64,000 bases of DNA. Origin: Alicyclobacillus fructus. GTDB lineage: Bacteria > Bacillota > Bacilli > Alicyclobacillales > Alicyclobacillaceae. The stretch is from positions 1-64,000 of the forward strand of contig NZ_JAFMTY010000017.1 of assembly GCF_017329605.1 (NCBI RefSeq), read 5' to 3'. This document shows positions 1 to 7,905 of the stretch, one piece after another. A program made the position numbers and the translations under genes. The notes below the pieces were generated by a model. It ran no database searches. It worked only from the letters and a program-made list of their open reading frames with translations, and was not told where the DNA came from. Every line of letters begins with the position of its first letter. Within the stretch, counting starts at the first letter, position 1.

Positions 1-98
1 GGGCAACACCCGTACCCATCCCGAACACGGACGTGAAGACCTCCAGCGCCGAGAATACTGGGAGGGAAGCCTCCTGGGAAGGTAGGTCGTTGCCAGGC
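1..98 (+). rRNA. rrf: 5S ribosomal RNA, 3' part (5' end outside window)
   Basis: The first bases carry the conserved bacterial 5S core (ACACCCGTACCCATCCCGAA, then the GAACACGG and GGGAGG...CCTCCTGGGA helices) and end in the usual closing-helix strand near GTTGCCAGGC. Roughly the first 15-20 bases lie before the window. It is followed at once by a terminator, as expected for the last gene of an rRNA operon. Confidence 0.95.
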
Positions 99-109
99 GA
101 GAGGACAAA

Positions 110-137
110 GGTCAGGCACCCATCTGCCTGGCCTTTT
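110..137 (+). terminator. Rho-independent terminator of the rRNA operon
   Basis: A 9-bp stem (GGTCAGGCA / TGCCTGGCC, one G-U pair) with a 6-base loop is followed by TTTT. It starts 12 bases after the 5S end. Confidence 0.85.
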
Positions 138-310
138 GTCGTTTCTGGCCCCATCTCCCCGCGCCATCCACCACGCTGCCCACCATGCTACTCGCCCGTG
201 CGCTCCCCATCCATTGCACCCAGTCGGCCCATTCGTTTTCAAATCGCAGATGTGTTCTTCCTTTCGCTTCCACGCATAAACCCCGATCCCCACCCCTCTG
301 AAGCGAAGTA

Positions 311-370
311 CCCAAAGGGGGCGAGCAGATCTGCAGGCCGAAGGCCGAAGCCCTGCTCGCCCCTTTTGGG
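311..370. repeat. Long inverted repeat followed by a 17-base tandem duplication
   Basis: Two 18-base arms (311-328 and 353-370) pair with a single G-U over a 24-base spacer. The end of the right arm continues into two head-to-tail copies of CCTTTTGGGACGAAGC(T/C) at about 362-395. The structure lies in the otherwise empty stretch between the 5S terminator and the next gene. It could be a terminator-like or mobile repeat; other copies in the genome would decide. Confidence 0.6.
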
Positions 371-420
371 ACGAAGCTCCTTTTGGGACGAAGCCAAGTC
401 CACAAACGTATAATTCCATA

Positions 421-450
421 TTGACAGAATTCATAGACTCAGGATACCCT
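421..450 (+). promoter_or_regulatory. Candidate sigma-A promoter of the 542 gene
   Basis: A perfect TTGACA (421-426) is followed after 18 bases by a weak -10, TACCCT (445-450). A separate TATAAT at 409-414 lacks a good -35. Either could serve the gene at 542. Apart from the terminator, inverted repeat and these boxes, the stretch 138-541 shows nothing coding. Confidence 0.35.
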
Positions 451-541
451 AACAGCGAAGATGCAGGAATCTCCAAAGATTCTAATCACAAAGGAAAGGA
501 AGGTTTCCATGCATCAAACCCAAGAAGGAGGATTTCGTTCA

Positions 542-1093
542 ATGTTTATCCTTCCCGAGCCAGCCCATCATCCAATCGCAGACGTACCGCTCTACACCCA
601 AGCCGACGCGCCTCGGATGGGCGAAATCGCGCGTCAAGTCATCGCGTTTGTGCCCGTGTACTGCCAGGGAAATCGGACGCTCGTCCTCTTATCGGGTGGC
701 CACATGTTCTATCTGCCCTACCGCGCACAATGGGTGCGGGAAGCCTTGCTTCGCCACTTCGCCATCTCTCAGCGCGATCTCCGCCGGGCATGCGAGGAAG
801 ATCTGAACCGCAGCCTATTCGCACCAGTTGTCATTCCGACAGAGGGCGTTGCATATGCTCAAGTTCGGGTGCGTAGGCCGATTGGCCGAAACGACGGCGC
901 GCAGGGGTTCTTTCGCATCGACGCCATCCGGGGTGTGCGAGCGGCCAACGCCGAAGAGACGGCCGTGCAGATGGCGGATGGAATAGAGTTCATCGTGCGG
1001 ATGCCGCGCCCGAAGGTCGTCGAGCGCATTCTCGCTGCCCGATCCGCCCTGATCCTGCAACAAGCCCGCGGCGTGGCGTATCCTCGCTTCTGA
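542..1093 (+). CDS. Possible ComK-like competence regulator (183 aa)
   Basis: Not recognised with certainty. The start at 542 is chosen because AAGGAGGA sits 9 bases upstream; in-frame ATGs at 461 and 509 have weaker sites. Length (183) is close to that of ComK (about 190). A run near residues 85-110 with a basic-hydrophobic strand (VRVRRP), then a stretch resembling T.V.M.DG....V in the C-terminal half, recalls ComK's order of conserved strands. There are no membrane segments, no signal peptide and no zinc site. The type IV pilus locus at 30.9-42.2 kb would be a natural ComK target, but that link is inference. Otherwise call it hypothetical. Confidence 0.5.
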   Translation: MFILPEPAHHPIADVPLYTQADAPRMGEIARQVIAFVPVYCQGNRTLVLLSGGHMFYLPYRAQWVREALLRHFAISQRDLRRACEEDLNRSLFAPVVIPTEGVAYAQVRVRRPIGRNDGAQGFFRIDAIRGVRAANAEETAVQMADGIEFIVRMPRPKVVERILAARSALILQQARGVAYPRF

Positions 1094-1098
1094 TCGCG

Positions 1099-1776
1099 TC
1101 AACCGGGCGCATCTTGGTTGGGCCAGACGTCGCGGACCAGCTCGCCGCCATCTGTCAGCCCTACATACGCAGGAGGAGACACTTCGCACTTCGCTTGACC
1201 CGACGTCGCATCGGACAGCAGTTCGAGGGACCGCGGCACCTCGGCTTCCCGCACGACGAGCTGAAACCGGACGACGTCGGCAAATTCACTCTCGTAGATT
1301 CGCAGGCCCGCGTTCTCGAGAAGATGTGTCAGCTTTCCGTAGTGCTCATACGCGCATGTGACTCGCACTTCGCACATCCGTGAGCATAGAAGCCTTGGCG
1401 CTTGCTCGAGCACCGCTGCCGCCGCTTCCGTATAAGCGCGGACAAGTCCGTTTGCACCGAGCAAAATCCCGCCGAAGTAGCGGGTCACCATGACGAGCAC
1501 GTTCGTGAGGTTCTTTCGGCGGATGACCTCAAGCACCGGCCTGCCAGCCGTACCACTCGGTTCGCCGTCGTCCGAAAACCGCTCGTGCGGCACCTGGACG
1601 CCCATCCGATACGCGTACACGTGGTGCCGCGCGTCCGGGTGCTCCGCGCGAACACCGGCCAGGGCCGAGACGGCGTCCGCCTCAGTGCGAACAGGAATCG
1701 CCGTGGCGATGAAGCGGGATCTTTTCTCGACGATCTCGGCCGTCCACGCCCTGGCGAGCGTCTGAAAGGTATCCAT
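1099..1776 (-). CDS. YigZ/YvyE (IMPACT) family protein
   Basis: 225 aa, the usual length for the YigZ/IMPACT family. The N-terminal domain carries the family signature (KRSRFIA near residue 18, HHVYAYR near 51, FSDDGEPSGTAGRP near 66, VTRYFGGILLGANGLVRAY near 95). The C-terminal half is the ferredoxin-like DUF1949-type domain. The family is linked to translation regulation, but the exact bacterial role is not settled. The gene converges on the ComK-like gene with a 5-base gap and there is no clear terminator between them. Its stop-proximal side lies at 1099 and its start is preceded by a GGGGG-containing site. Confidence 0.93.
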   Translation of the reverse strand: MDTFQTLARAWTAEIVEKRSRFIATAIPVRTEADAVSALAGVRAEHPDARHHVYAYRMGVQVPHERFSDDGEPSGTAGRPVLEVIRRKNLTNVLVMVTRYFGGILLGANGLVRAYTEAAAAVLEQAPRLLCSRMCEVRVTCAYEHYGKLTHLLENAGLRIYESEFADVVRFQLVVREAEVPRSLELLSDATSGQAKCEVSPPAYVGLTDGGELVRDVWPNQDAPG

Positions 1777-2021
1777 ACCAAAACCCCCGAATTTGCGATG
1801 CGGTCAGCGAACATCACTGTAACAGAAGGGGGACGCGGGTACAACGACTAGGGGCGAAATGAAGCTTTGAAAAATAAAGCTTCTCTCGGCTGGCACCCTC
1901 ACAAACGTCCGAGGCCAGTCGAACTATGTAGGCGTAAGACGGAGAGGAATGCATCTGGAGGGCAATGCGACCTCTCTGCCGAGAATATGCCGAAAACTGC
2001 GCCACGCTTCCTTGCGAGGTC

Positions 2022-2050
2022 TTTACTTGCAAGGGAAGAAAGCGTATAAT
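2022..2050 (+). promoter_or_regulatory. Sigma-A promoter of the S-layer-like gene
   Basis: TTTACT (2022-2027), a 17-base spacer and a perfect TATAAT (2045-2050). Transcription would begin near 2057, giving a leader of about 320 bases before the TTG start at 2379. Long stable leaders are common for S-layer genes. The stretch 1777-2021 shows nothing else. Confidence 0.7.
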
Positions 2051-2092
2051 GCGGCAATGAGGCTGCTATATTTGGGATACATAGCTTGCTAG

Positions 2093-2329
2093 AGTGGCCT
2101 ACATTGCTGAGAAAAGCCCTCGTGGTGTCGAATCCTGGCGGCAAAAGCCAGGGGAGGGATAGGTCGAGGTAGCCACTGAAGGGAGGGATGTCTTCCTGCA
2201 GTCCGGAAGCGGCGAGAGGTTCAAACCATCGCGGAAAGTACGTCAGCGCGATTCGGTGACTCGCTCAAGAAAATCTCCGGATCTGCGGGGGCAGTGACGA
2301 ATGGCCAAACACGGGTGACCTTCGTCACC
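2093..2329 (+). ncRNA. Structured 5' leader of unknown class
   Basis: Nested helices can be drawn by eye. P1 is AGTGGC(C)TA (2093-2101) with TAGCCACT (2170-2177), one base bulged. P2 is CCTCG (2118-2122) with CGAGG (2165-2169). P3 is CCTGGC (2134-2139) with GCCAGG (2147-2152). Downstream there is a CTTCC/GGAAG hairpin (2192-2209) and two mutually exclusive hairpins: GTGACGAA (2294-2301) with TTCGTCAC (2321-2328), or GGTGAC (2314-2319) with GTCACC (2324-2329). No known riboswitch consensus was matched. It may be a stability leader or a switch. Confidence 0.5.
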
Positions 2330-2378
2330 GAACTTCAGGCTAGTGATTCTACAGTAGTTGTAAGGAGGAGAAGGGGAC

Positions 2379-5300
2379 TTGAAACGCACACTGAGTGGCA
2401 TTGCTTCAGCTGCAATTGTCCTGGGTGCCATTAGCCCGATGGCGTTCGCGGCCACGTCCACAAGCGGCCTCACGCCGGCTGGCCAGCTCCCGATTGTGGT
2501 GAATGGCCAGGTCCTGTCGAACCCCTATGAGATGGTGGGGTATGACTCGGGCAACAAGACGGGATTCTTCCCGATCTACTACTTCAGCCAGGCGCTCGCC
2601 AAGATTGGTATCCAGTCGACTTGGAACGGTGCAACGCACACCTGGGCGCTGACCGATTCCAACGTGAACGCGGCGAACGTCCAGGTCGCGGGTGGCGTGG
2701 GCACCGGCAACACGACGGTGACCCTGAATGGCACTGCGATTAAGATGTTCAACACGCAGGCCGCGAAGGACCCGGCGGGTGGCCCGGTCACGACCTACAT
2801 GCCGATCTACTACGTGAACAACATCCTGACGGCGCTCGGGATTAAGGGCACGTTCAGCGGGCAGACGGGTCTGAACATTACCACCGCGCAGAACACCTCC
2901 GGTTCGAGCCTGAGCGCAATCTCGGTGACCGGTGCTACGAGCGGTAGCGGCAGCGTGAGCTCGCCGGCTGTGGTGCTCAATGGCGGCAGCGTGACGCTGA
3001 GCACGACACTGACCGACGCGAATGGCAACCCGATTCCGAACACGGCGGTCACGTTCAACGTGTCCAACTATGGCAACTATCCCGGATACCTGCCGACCGT
3101 CAAGAACGCGAGTGGCGTAGTTGTGTCCGGTACGAAGCAGACCAATGCGGAGCAGTACACGGTGTACACGGACAGCAATGGTGTGGCGAAGGTTACGCTC
3201 AGCGGTCCGTCCGGCCAGACCTACGCGTACCAAGTGGTTGCTACCGCGCCGTACCAAGGTTCCAGCAGTTCTGCGGTGAGCACGCAGCCTGCCTATGTAG
3301 AGTTTGTCGTGAACAACCAGGCAGGCCTTGCACCATATGCTTCGGACAGCAGCAATCCATACCGTGCGGCAATGGGAACCCCAGTGCCGATTACGGTCGT
3401 ATTGCCGCCTAACTCGTCTGGTCAGCCGCAGGCGAACGTGGCTGTGACATTGACGGTGACATCGGGCAGCACGGACAATCCTTGCCATGCGGAGTTTGTG
3501 AACTCGTCGGGTCAGGTTCTGGGACAACAGATCCAAGTTGTGACCAACAGCAACGGCGTGGCCCAGGCATATTTGTCTGACTCTTACGGTGAAGAAGTCA
3601 AGGTTTCCGTTTCGGATTTGCCGGTTGGTGTAAACGCACCAGATGCAACGTGGATCAGCTTTGCGCAGGCTGGCATCCCAGCAAAGATTGCCAACCTGAA
3701 TGTCAGCAGCAACAACCCGAGCATCGGTGACCAAGTGACCGTTTCGGGTCAGTTGCAGGATGCGGCGGGCAATCCGGTGCCGAATGGCCAGATCCTTGTC
3801 ACTTCGCCGAACGTGACGGCGAGCGGCGATAGCGGACACCTTGCCTACGTGAACGGCAGCACGACCACCACGTTCCCGCTGATCAGTAGCGTATCCGCGG
3901 GTGCGCCGGCGACTTCGGCGTATGGCGAAGTGGTGACGGCCGACAGCAACGGCAACTTCAGCTTTACTCTAACCGACCCGCGCGTGGAGACGGTGCAGTT
4001 CTTCATCTATCCCGTCGCCAACGGGCAGGTCCAGAGCAGCACACCGCTGAACAACGCGAGCGCCGACCAAAACACGCTGAGCTTCGCTCAGTCCACCACG
4101 TTGGCGTATCTGTCGATCGGTTCGTTTGACAGCTACGTCCAAGCGAACAGCGACACCTCGCTGAGCGGCTTGACGGCGGTGGCAAACAGTGGGCCTCCGT
4201 ATACGTCGCAGTATGTGCATGACGAGAACATTGCGACTGTCTATGTGGAGCCGCAAAACTCTGCTGGGCACCACGCCGGCGGTGCGCTTAACAACACGGC
4301 GCTCACATACACGCTCAGCGTCGATAACGGCGGCGTGATTTATGAGATCAACGGCACGCAATTGGCGAGCCCGGCGGGTGCGGTGACACTGCAGTATGAC
4401 GGTGCGGGTCACTTCACGGCAAATGGCCAAACCATTCCTGCGCTTAACACGACTGGAGACATCTGCGACTTCAGCGTGGGTGTGACCAACGCCAATCCGG
4501 GCACGACCACTTTGACGGTGCAGTCCGGTAATGTGAAGTCTACAGCGACCATCACGTTCAATGCGTATGCGCCTGCTCAAGTTGCCAACTTCTCGCCTGG
4601 TATCGCGACTGTGGTGGGCGGTCAGAAGCAGCAGATCAGCTTCCAGGTGCAAGATGTCAATGGGAACCCGGTACCTAATGCGGCGGCCACCATTGATACC
4701 GACGAAAGCCCGAATGATCCGTTCTGGATCACTCAGGTAAACGGGGTTGCCCTGCAAGAGTCCTTGAACATGGGTAGCTCCGAGAACCCCAGCTATGTGA
4801 CCGAGCCTACGCCGATTCCGCTGGGTGCGGTACCGAAGGCGCTCAACTACGACGTGAGCATTCCGGGTGTCGTCAGCTGGCAGCATACCGGAAACGAGAT
4901 TCAGGTCTACACCGACTCAAATGGCAACGTCCAGCTCACGGTGCAAGCAGGTGGCTTGAGCTATCCGACGCAGGTTGACGCTAACCATGATACGGCCAAC
5001 CCGAACAACATCGTGCAGGTACCGACCACGTCGAGTACGAGCAGCAATATGGTCGAGTTCTTCACGAATCCGAACACGAGCGGTAACACGGTGCCGCTGT
5101 TCGTGGGTGTCGGTAATAGCCCGAGTGGCTTGCCGTCCGGCTTTATCGAAATTGGTGCGCTTGGCTGGACGGGTTCAGGTAGTGGCACTGGTACGACGAC
5201 GCCAGTCTCAACTGGGTTGTACTATCATCAATCCGGTTCTCTGAACGGCAAGGCAGCTGTCGCTTCTAAGGCAGGCTATAGCATCGGATTCAGCACTGGG

Positions 5301-5867
5301 ACAAGTGCCGCTGCATCTGCGGCAATTACGGTCTCGGTTGGTAATGACGATAAGCAGGTGAATGTCTTTGCTGGGGATAATGCTGCTTCTGTTGCGCAGT
5401 TGATTGCCCAGGCTTTCGCAAATGACTCGACCTACAATGTCACTACCAACGGCTCAGAGGTCATCTTCACTGAGAAGACCCCGAGCGGGAATCCGATTCC
5501 GGCCGTAACCGTGACGGATAATTATACTGCGCCAACCAATGTGACGGCCACGGAGGTGCCCGCTGACACGTCTACGGGTAATGTGGCTACGGCGGGGGCG
5601 GTTACGTTGACGTTCTCCGCGCCATCGGGGATTACGAGCAACGGAACCCTGGTAGTCTCGGTTGGCTCGGGTTCGGTCAGCGTCCCGTACACTGCGGGTG
5701 AGAGTGTGTCCACTGTCGTGGCTAACCTGTACGCGCAATTGGTTGGAAACCAGGCCATTACCGGCTCGTACTCGATAACTACGAGCGGCAACACGGTTAC
5801 CATCACGCAGAAGAATGCTGGTCCGACCACGGATACCGTTACTGTCAGTGGTGCGACGAGCAACTGA
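2379..5867 (+). CDS. S-layer-like secreted protein with Ig-like repeats (1162 aa)
   Basis: The TTG start follows a long AAGGAGG-type site. A signal peptide (cleavage near residue 24, AFA/A) leads into two tandem modules (about 35-95 and 105-170), both with PIYY..., AL.KIGI-type repeats like those of Firmicute surface proteins. Several invasin/Big-1-like beta domains follow (about 175-310, 320-425, 430-560, 740-880), each with a DANGNP(I/V)PN-type turn and an S/T-NGVA strand. The C-terminus has two related beta modules (about 955-1050 and 1065-1160) rich in T, S, V and N. There are no SLH domains and no LPXTG. The strong promoter, long leader and strong terminator suggest an abundant surface protein. 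S-layer function is inference; an adhesin or wall protein is the alternative. Confidence 0.75.
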   Translation: MKRTLSGIASAAIVLGAISPMAFAATSTSGLTPAGQLPIVVNGQVLSNPYEMVGYDSGNKTGFFPIYYFSQALAKIGIQSTWNGATHTWALTDSNVNAANVQVAGGVGTGNTTVTLNGTAIKMFNTQAAKDPAGGPVTTYMPIYYVNNILTALGIKGTFSGQTGLNITTAQNTSGSSLSAISVTGATSGSGSVSSPAVVLNGGSVTLSTTLTDANGNPIPNTAVTFNVSNYGNYPGYLPTVKNASGVVVSGTKQTNAEQYTVYTDSNGVAKVTLSGPSGQTYAYQVVATAPYQGSSSSAVSTQPAYVEFVVNNQAGLAPYASDSSNPYRAAMGTPVPITVVLPPNSSGQPQANVAVTLTVTSGSTDNPCHAEFVNSSGQVLGQQIQVVTNSNGVAQAYLSDSYGEEVKVSVSDLPVGVNAPDATWISFAQAGIPAKIANLNVSSNNPSIGDQVTVSGQLQDAAGNPVPNGQILVTSPNVTASGDSGHLAYVNGSTTTTFPLISSVSAGAPATSAYGEVVTADSNGNFSFTLTDPRVETVQFFIYPVANGQVQSSTPLNNASADQNTLSFAQSTTLAYLSIGSFDSYVQANSDTSLSGLTAVANSGPPYTSQYVHDENIATVYVEPQNSAGHHAGGALNNTALTYTLSVDNGGVIYEINGTQLASPAGAVTLQYDGAGHFTANGQTIPALNTTGDICDFSVGVTNANPGTTTLTVQSGNVKSTATITFNAYAPAQVANFSPGIATVVGGQKQQISFQVQDVNGNPVPNAAATIDTDESPNDPFWITQVNGVALQESLNMGSSENPSYVTEPTPIPLGAVPKALNYDVSIPGVVSWQHTGNEIQVYTDSNGNVQLTVQAGGLSYPTQVDANHDTANPNNIVQVPTTSSTSSNMVEFFTNPNTSGNTVPLFVGVGNSPSGLPSGFIEIGALGWTGSGSGTGTTTPVSTGLYYHQSGSLNGKAAVASKAGYSIGFSTGTSAAASAAITVSVGNDDKQVNVFAGDNAASVAQLIAQAFANDSTYNVTTNGSEVIFTEKTPSGNPIPAVTVTDNYTAPTNVTATEVPADTSTGNVATAGAVTLTFSAPSGITSNGTLVVSVGSGSVSVPYTAGESVSTVVANLYAQLVGNQAITGSYSITTSGNTVTITQKNAGPTTDTVTVSGATSN

Positions 5868-5889
5868 CCGTGCGTTGGCAGTGTAGAGT

Positions 5890-5927
5890 GAGGGAGACTC
5901 AGACATCGTCTGGGTCTCTCTCTTTTT
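5890..5927 (+). terminator. Strong terminator of the S-layer-like gene
   Basis: A 15-bp stem (5890-5904 with 5908-5922, containing G-U pairs) with a 3-base loop is followed by TTTTT. A group II intron fragment begins one base after the T run. Confidence 0.9.
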
Positions 5928-5928
5928 A

Positions 5929-6338
5929 GTGCGCCCGGCATGGGCGGTAGCTAGGCGGTGAAAGTCCGCTGCGGGGGTTGGCTGTTACCAACCGCTAGCC
6001 AAAGGCAAGGGTGTCCATCGTGAGGTGGAATCTGAAGGAAGCCGGAGGCAAAGCCCCGACCTGAGGACCACGAACCCAAGGTGAGGCTGCTGCATTCGGG
6101 CGAGTCTGCTAGACAAGACAAAGCCCCATACAGCCAAGGGATGCAGCAGTAAATTGGGCAGGTACATGGGGTGAAAGCGACCGTTCTTACCCGGGGAGGC
6201 CTGCTCGGCACGCCGGTAGAGCCGGTAACCGCCGCCGAGAGGCGGCGCTGAACGAGCAGGAGTCAGCAGAGGTCATAGTACGCAGGTGAGCGCTCACCCG
6301 CGGAAGGACCGAACGTGAAACGAGGATGGACTGGATGC
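5929..6338 (+). mobile_element. Group II intron, 5' fragment only
   Basis: The fragment starts with GTGCGCCC and carries the strongly conserved 5' half of a bacterial group II intron RNA (GGCGGTGAAAGTCCGC, CTAGCCAAAGGCAAGGGTG, GGAGGCAAAGCCCCGACC, ACAAGACAAAG, TCAGCAGAGGTCATAGTACG, GAAGGACCGAACGTGAAA). It ends four codons into the intron-encoded reverse transcriptase (ATG at 6326), where an IS21-family end takes over. Domains V and VI and the rest of the ORF are absent from the window, so the intron is dead. It lies directly behind a terminator hairpin, the kind of site used by group IIC introns, although the class could not be fixed by eye. Confidence 0.9.
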
Positions 6339-6960
6339 TGTCAACATCGGATGTAAAATCCCCAATAGCATCGGATGAGAATTCCCCAAGATCATCGGCC
6401 TACATTCCTCAAAATCATCGGGATGAATTCCCCACCCCCATGTCGAATCGTGGCACCTGTCATCCGTTCATGGGAGGCGCCCGTCATGAGGGAGGACGAG
6501 AGGATGGAGATCAAGCAGCTGTACGAGGCAGGCGCCAGTATCTCGGTGCTGACCCGAAGATTCGGCCATGACGGAAAGATCATTCGCAGCGCACTAATTC
6601 ATCGCTGGAGGAGAAGCAGGGCGCAAGAGCGTCGCGTGGAGAGCGAAAGAGAGGTTCCGAGCTGGAGCCCTACATGGACTACGTGAAGCAACGCATGCAA
6701 CTCGGTGTTCTGAACGCCGAACGAATTCTGCGAGAGATTCGGGAGCAGGGCTATACCGGCGGGATCACCGTCCTGCGTGAGTTCATGAAGCCACTTCGCC
6801 CGGTGGTCTCTGCCAAGGCCACGGAGCGCTTTGAGTCGGATCCTGGTGAACAAGCCCAGATCGACGTGGGGTTTCCTCTACTACACCGTCCCCTGGCCCA
6901 TTTGGGCCACACGGTTCTGGGCCGGGAGCTCGAATCGGGCGGCCGCAGATCAAAGGCGGC
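6339..6960 (+). mobile_element. IS21-family element, left end and decayed istA
   Basis: The left end near 6339 (TGTCAACATCGG) opens a set of four tandem terminal repeats beginning CATCGG at 6345, 6369, 6393 and 6416 (24, 24 and 23 bases apart), each with a (A/T)TCCCC-type second half. This is the multiple-terminal-repeat layout of IS21 elements. A broken istA follows; istB and the right end are not found. The right limit of the remnant is uncertain (between about 6895 and 6960). From there to the promoter at 7114 nothing is recognisable. Confidence 0.85.
6486..6895 (+). pseudogene. istA transposase remnant, frameshifted and truncated
   Basis: The first frame encodes the IstA N-terminal helix-turn-helix (MEIKQLYEAGASISVLTRRF and on to GKIIR). 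After a frameshift near 6620-6660 a second frame gives ILREIREQGYTGG, the conserved linker and FESDPGEQAQID, the start of the DDE core. A second frameshift near 6865 moves WGFLYYT into a third frame, then homology stops. Most of the catalytic core and all of istB are missing, so no transposase can be made. Confidence 0.88.
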
Positions 6961-7113
6961 GGACAGGTGATTCATGTACAAGTTGTAAAGTGGAGGTGAT
7001 TTCGACGGTGAGCTCTCGACAACGTATAAGGTAGTTGGATATGGACGGTAGAGCAAGCGATCTCAATGAGCGCGGTAGCATAAACTAGTCCCGTTTCCGT
7101 TACGTATGTTCAG

Positions 7114-7143
7114 TTGACATGTTCTTCAGAGGCGAGGTATGCT
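7114..7143 (+). promoter_or_regulatory. Promoter of the efflux operon, with operator candidate downstream
   Basis: A perfect TTGACA (7114-7119) and TATGCT (7138-7143) lie 18 bases apart. Just downstream, TGGGCT...AGCCCA (about 7172-7196) forms an inverted repeat overlapping an AT-rich tract, a plausible binding site for the MarR protein encoded at the operon's end. The operator assignment is inference. Confidence 0.6.
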
Positions 7144-7242
7144 AGAGCAGGTGTCACGATTGCTAAACAATTGGGCTGCGCAATAATTAAGCCCAGGCAA
7201 CTCACTTCAAAGGCCGCACAAGAGGGGTGACAAGTCGAACGT

Positions 7243-7899
7243 ATGAAGCCGGCTGTCAAACGTTCCATTCAGGTGGGTGTTGGAGTTGTTCTTCTGGCTG
7301 CATTGGTCGGAGGGGGGGTCTACTGGTATAACGCGAGTCAGTACTTGACCACTGATGACGCATATGTGGATGGCTTTCAATACGTGATCGAAGCGCCTGT
7401 CAGCGGAAAGGTCGTGAATTGGCAGGGATACGTCGGGGCGACCCTGTCCAAGGGAGCGGTGATTGGCGACATTCAAGAGCAGATGGGGAACGCGATGTCC
7501 GATGTACCGGTTGAAGCGCCGGGGAACGTCTCGATTGTGCAACGCGACGTGGCTGACGGTGAGGAAGTGGCGGCAGGCACGCCAATGGCGTATGCCTATG
7601 ACCTCCACAACCTTTACGTGACGGCGAAGGTGAAAGAAACCCTCATTCGCCAGGTTCACGTGGGACAAAAGGTGAAGATCAACATCGATGCGTACCCAGG
7701 GCAAACGTTCGAAGGCGTTGTATCTCGGATTGGCCTTTCAACATCGAGTGCTCTGTCGTCTATTCCTTCTGCCAGTGACAATGCCAATTTCACGAAGGTG
7801 ACGCAGGTCATCCCGGTGACCATCGACTTTACTACATATCCCGTTGTGCCGATTGTCCCTGGCATGGACGTCACGGTCCATATTGATAAAAAATCGTGA
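7243..7899 (+). CDS. EmrA-type membrane fusion (HlyD family) adaptor
   Basis: 218 aa. One N-terminal membrane anchor (about residues 9-28) is followed by YLTTDDAYVDG, the hallmark of EmrA-type adaptors, a short biotinyl-lipoyl-like half motif (IEAPVSGKVV), and a beta-barrel region ending in PGMDVTVHIDKK. It lacks the long coiled-coil hairpin of Gram-negative EmrA, as is usual in Gram-positive versions. It should sit on the outer face of the membrane and work with the MFS pump whose gene starts 6 bases later. Ribosome binding site: GAGGGGTG about 12 bases upstream. Confidence 0.9.
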   Translation: MKPAVKRSIQVGVGVVLLAALVGGGVYWYNASQYLTTDDAYVDGFQYVIEAPVSGKVVNWQGYVGATLSKGAVIGDIQEQMGNAMSDVPVEAPGNVSIVQRDVADGEEVAAGTPMAYAYDLHNLYVTAKVKETLIRQVHVGQKVKINIDAYPGQTFEGVVSRIGLSTSSALSSIPSASDNANFTKVTQVIPVTIDFTTYPVVPIVPGMDVTVHIDKKS

Positions 7900-7905
7900 T
7901 GGGAG

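Noticed and set aside
2103-2165. Possible TPP, cobalamin or c-di-AMP riboswitch in the S-layer leader
   Set aside because: Fragments recall each consensus (GCTGAGA, GCCACTG, CGAATCC), but none has the full set of conserved boxes in the right order, and the downstream gene does not fit thiamine or B12.
2406-3839. Long minus-strand open frame inside the S-layer-like gene
   Set aside because: Arg/His-rich, no domain, no ribosome binding site; it is the shadow of repetitive beta-domain codons.
6915-6955. Cluster of restriction sites (SacI- and NotI-like) resembling a cloning polylinker
   Set aside because: GC-rich sequence gives such sites by chance; flanks are IS21 remnant and host-like promoter DNA, with no vector sequence recognised.
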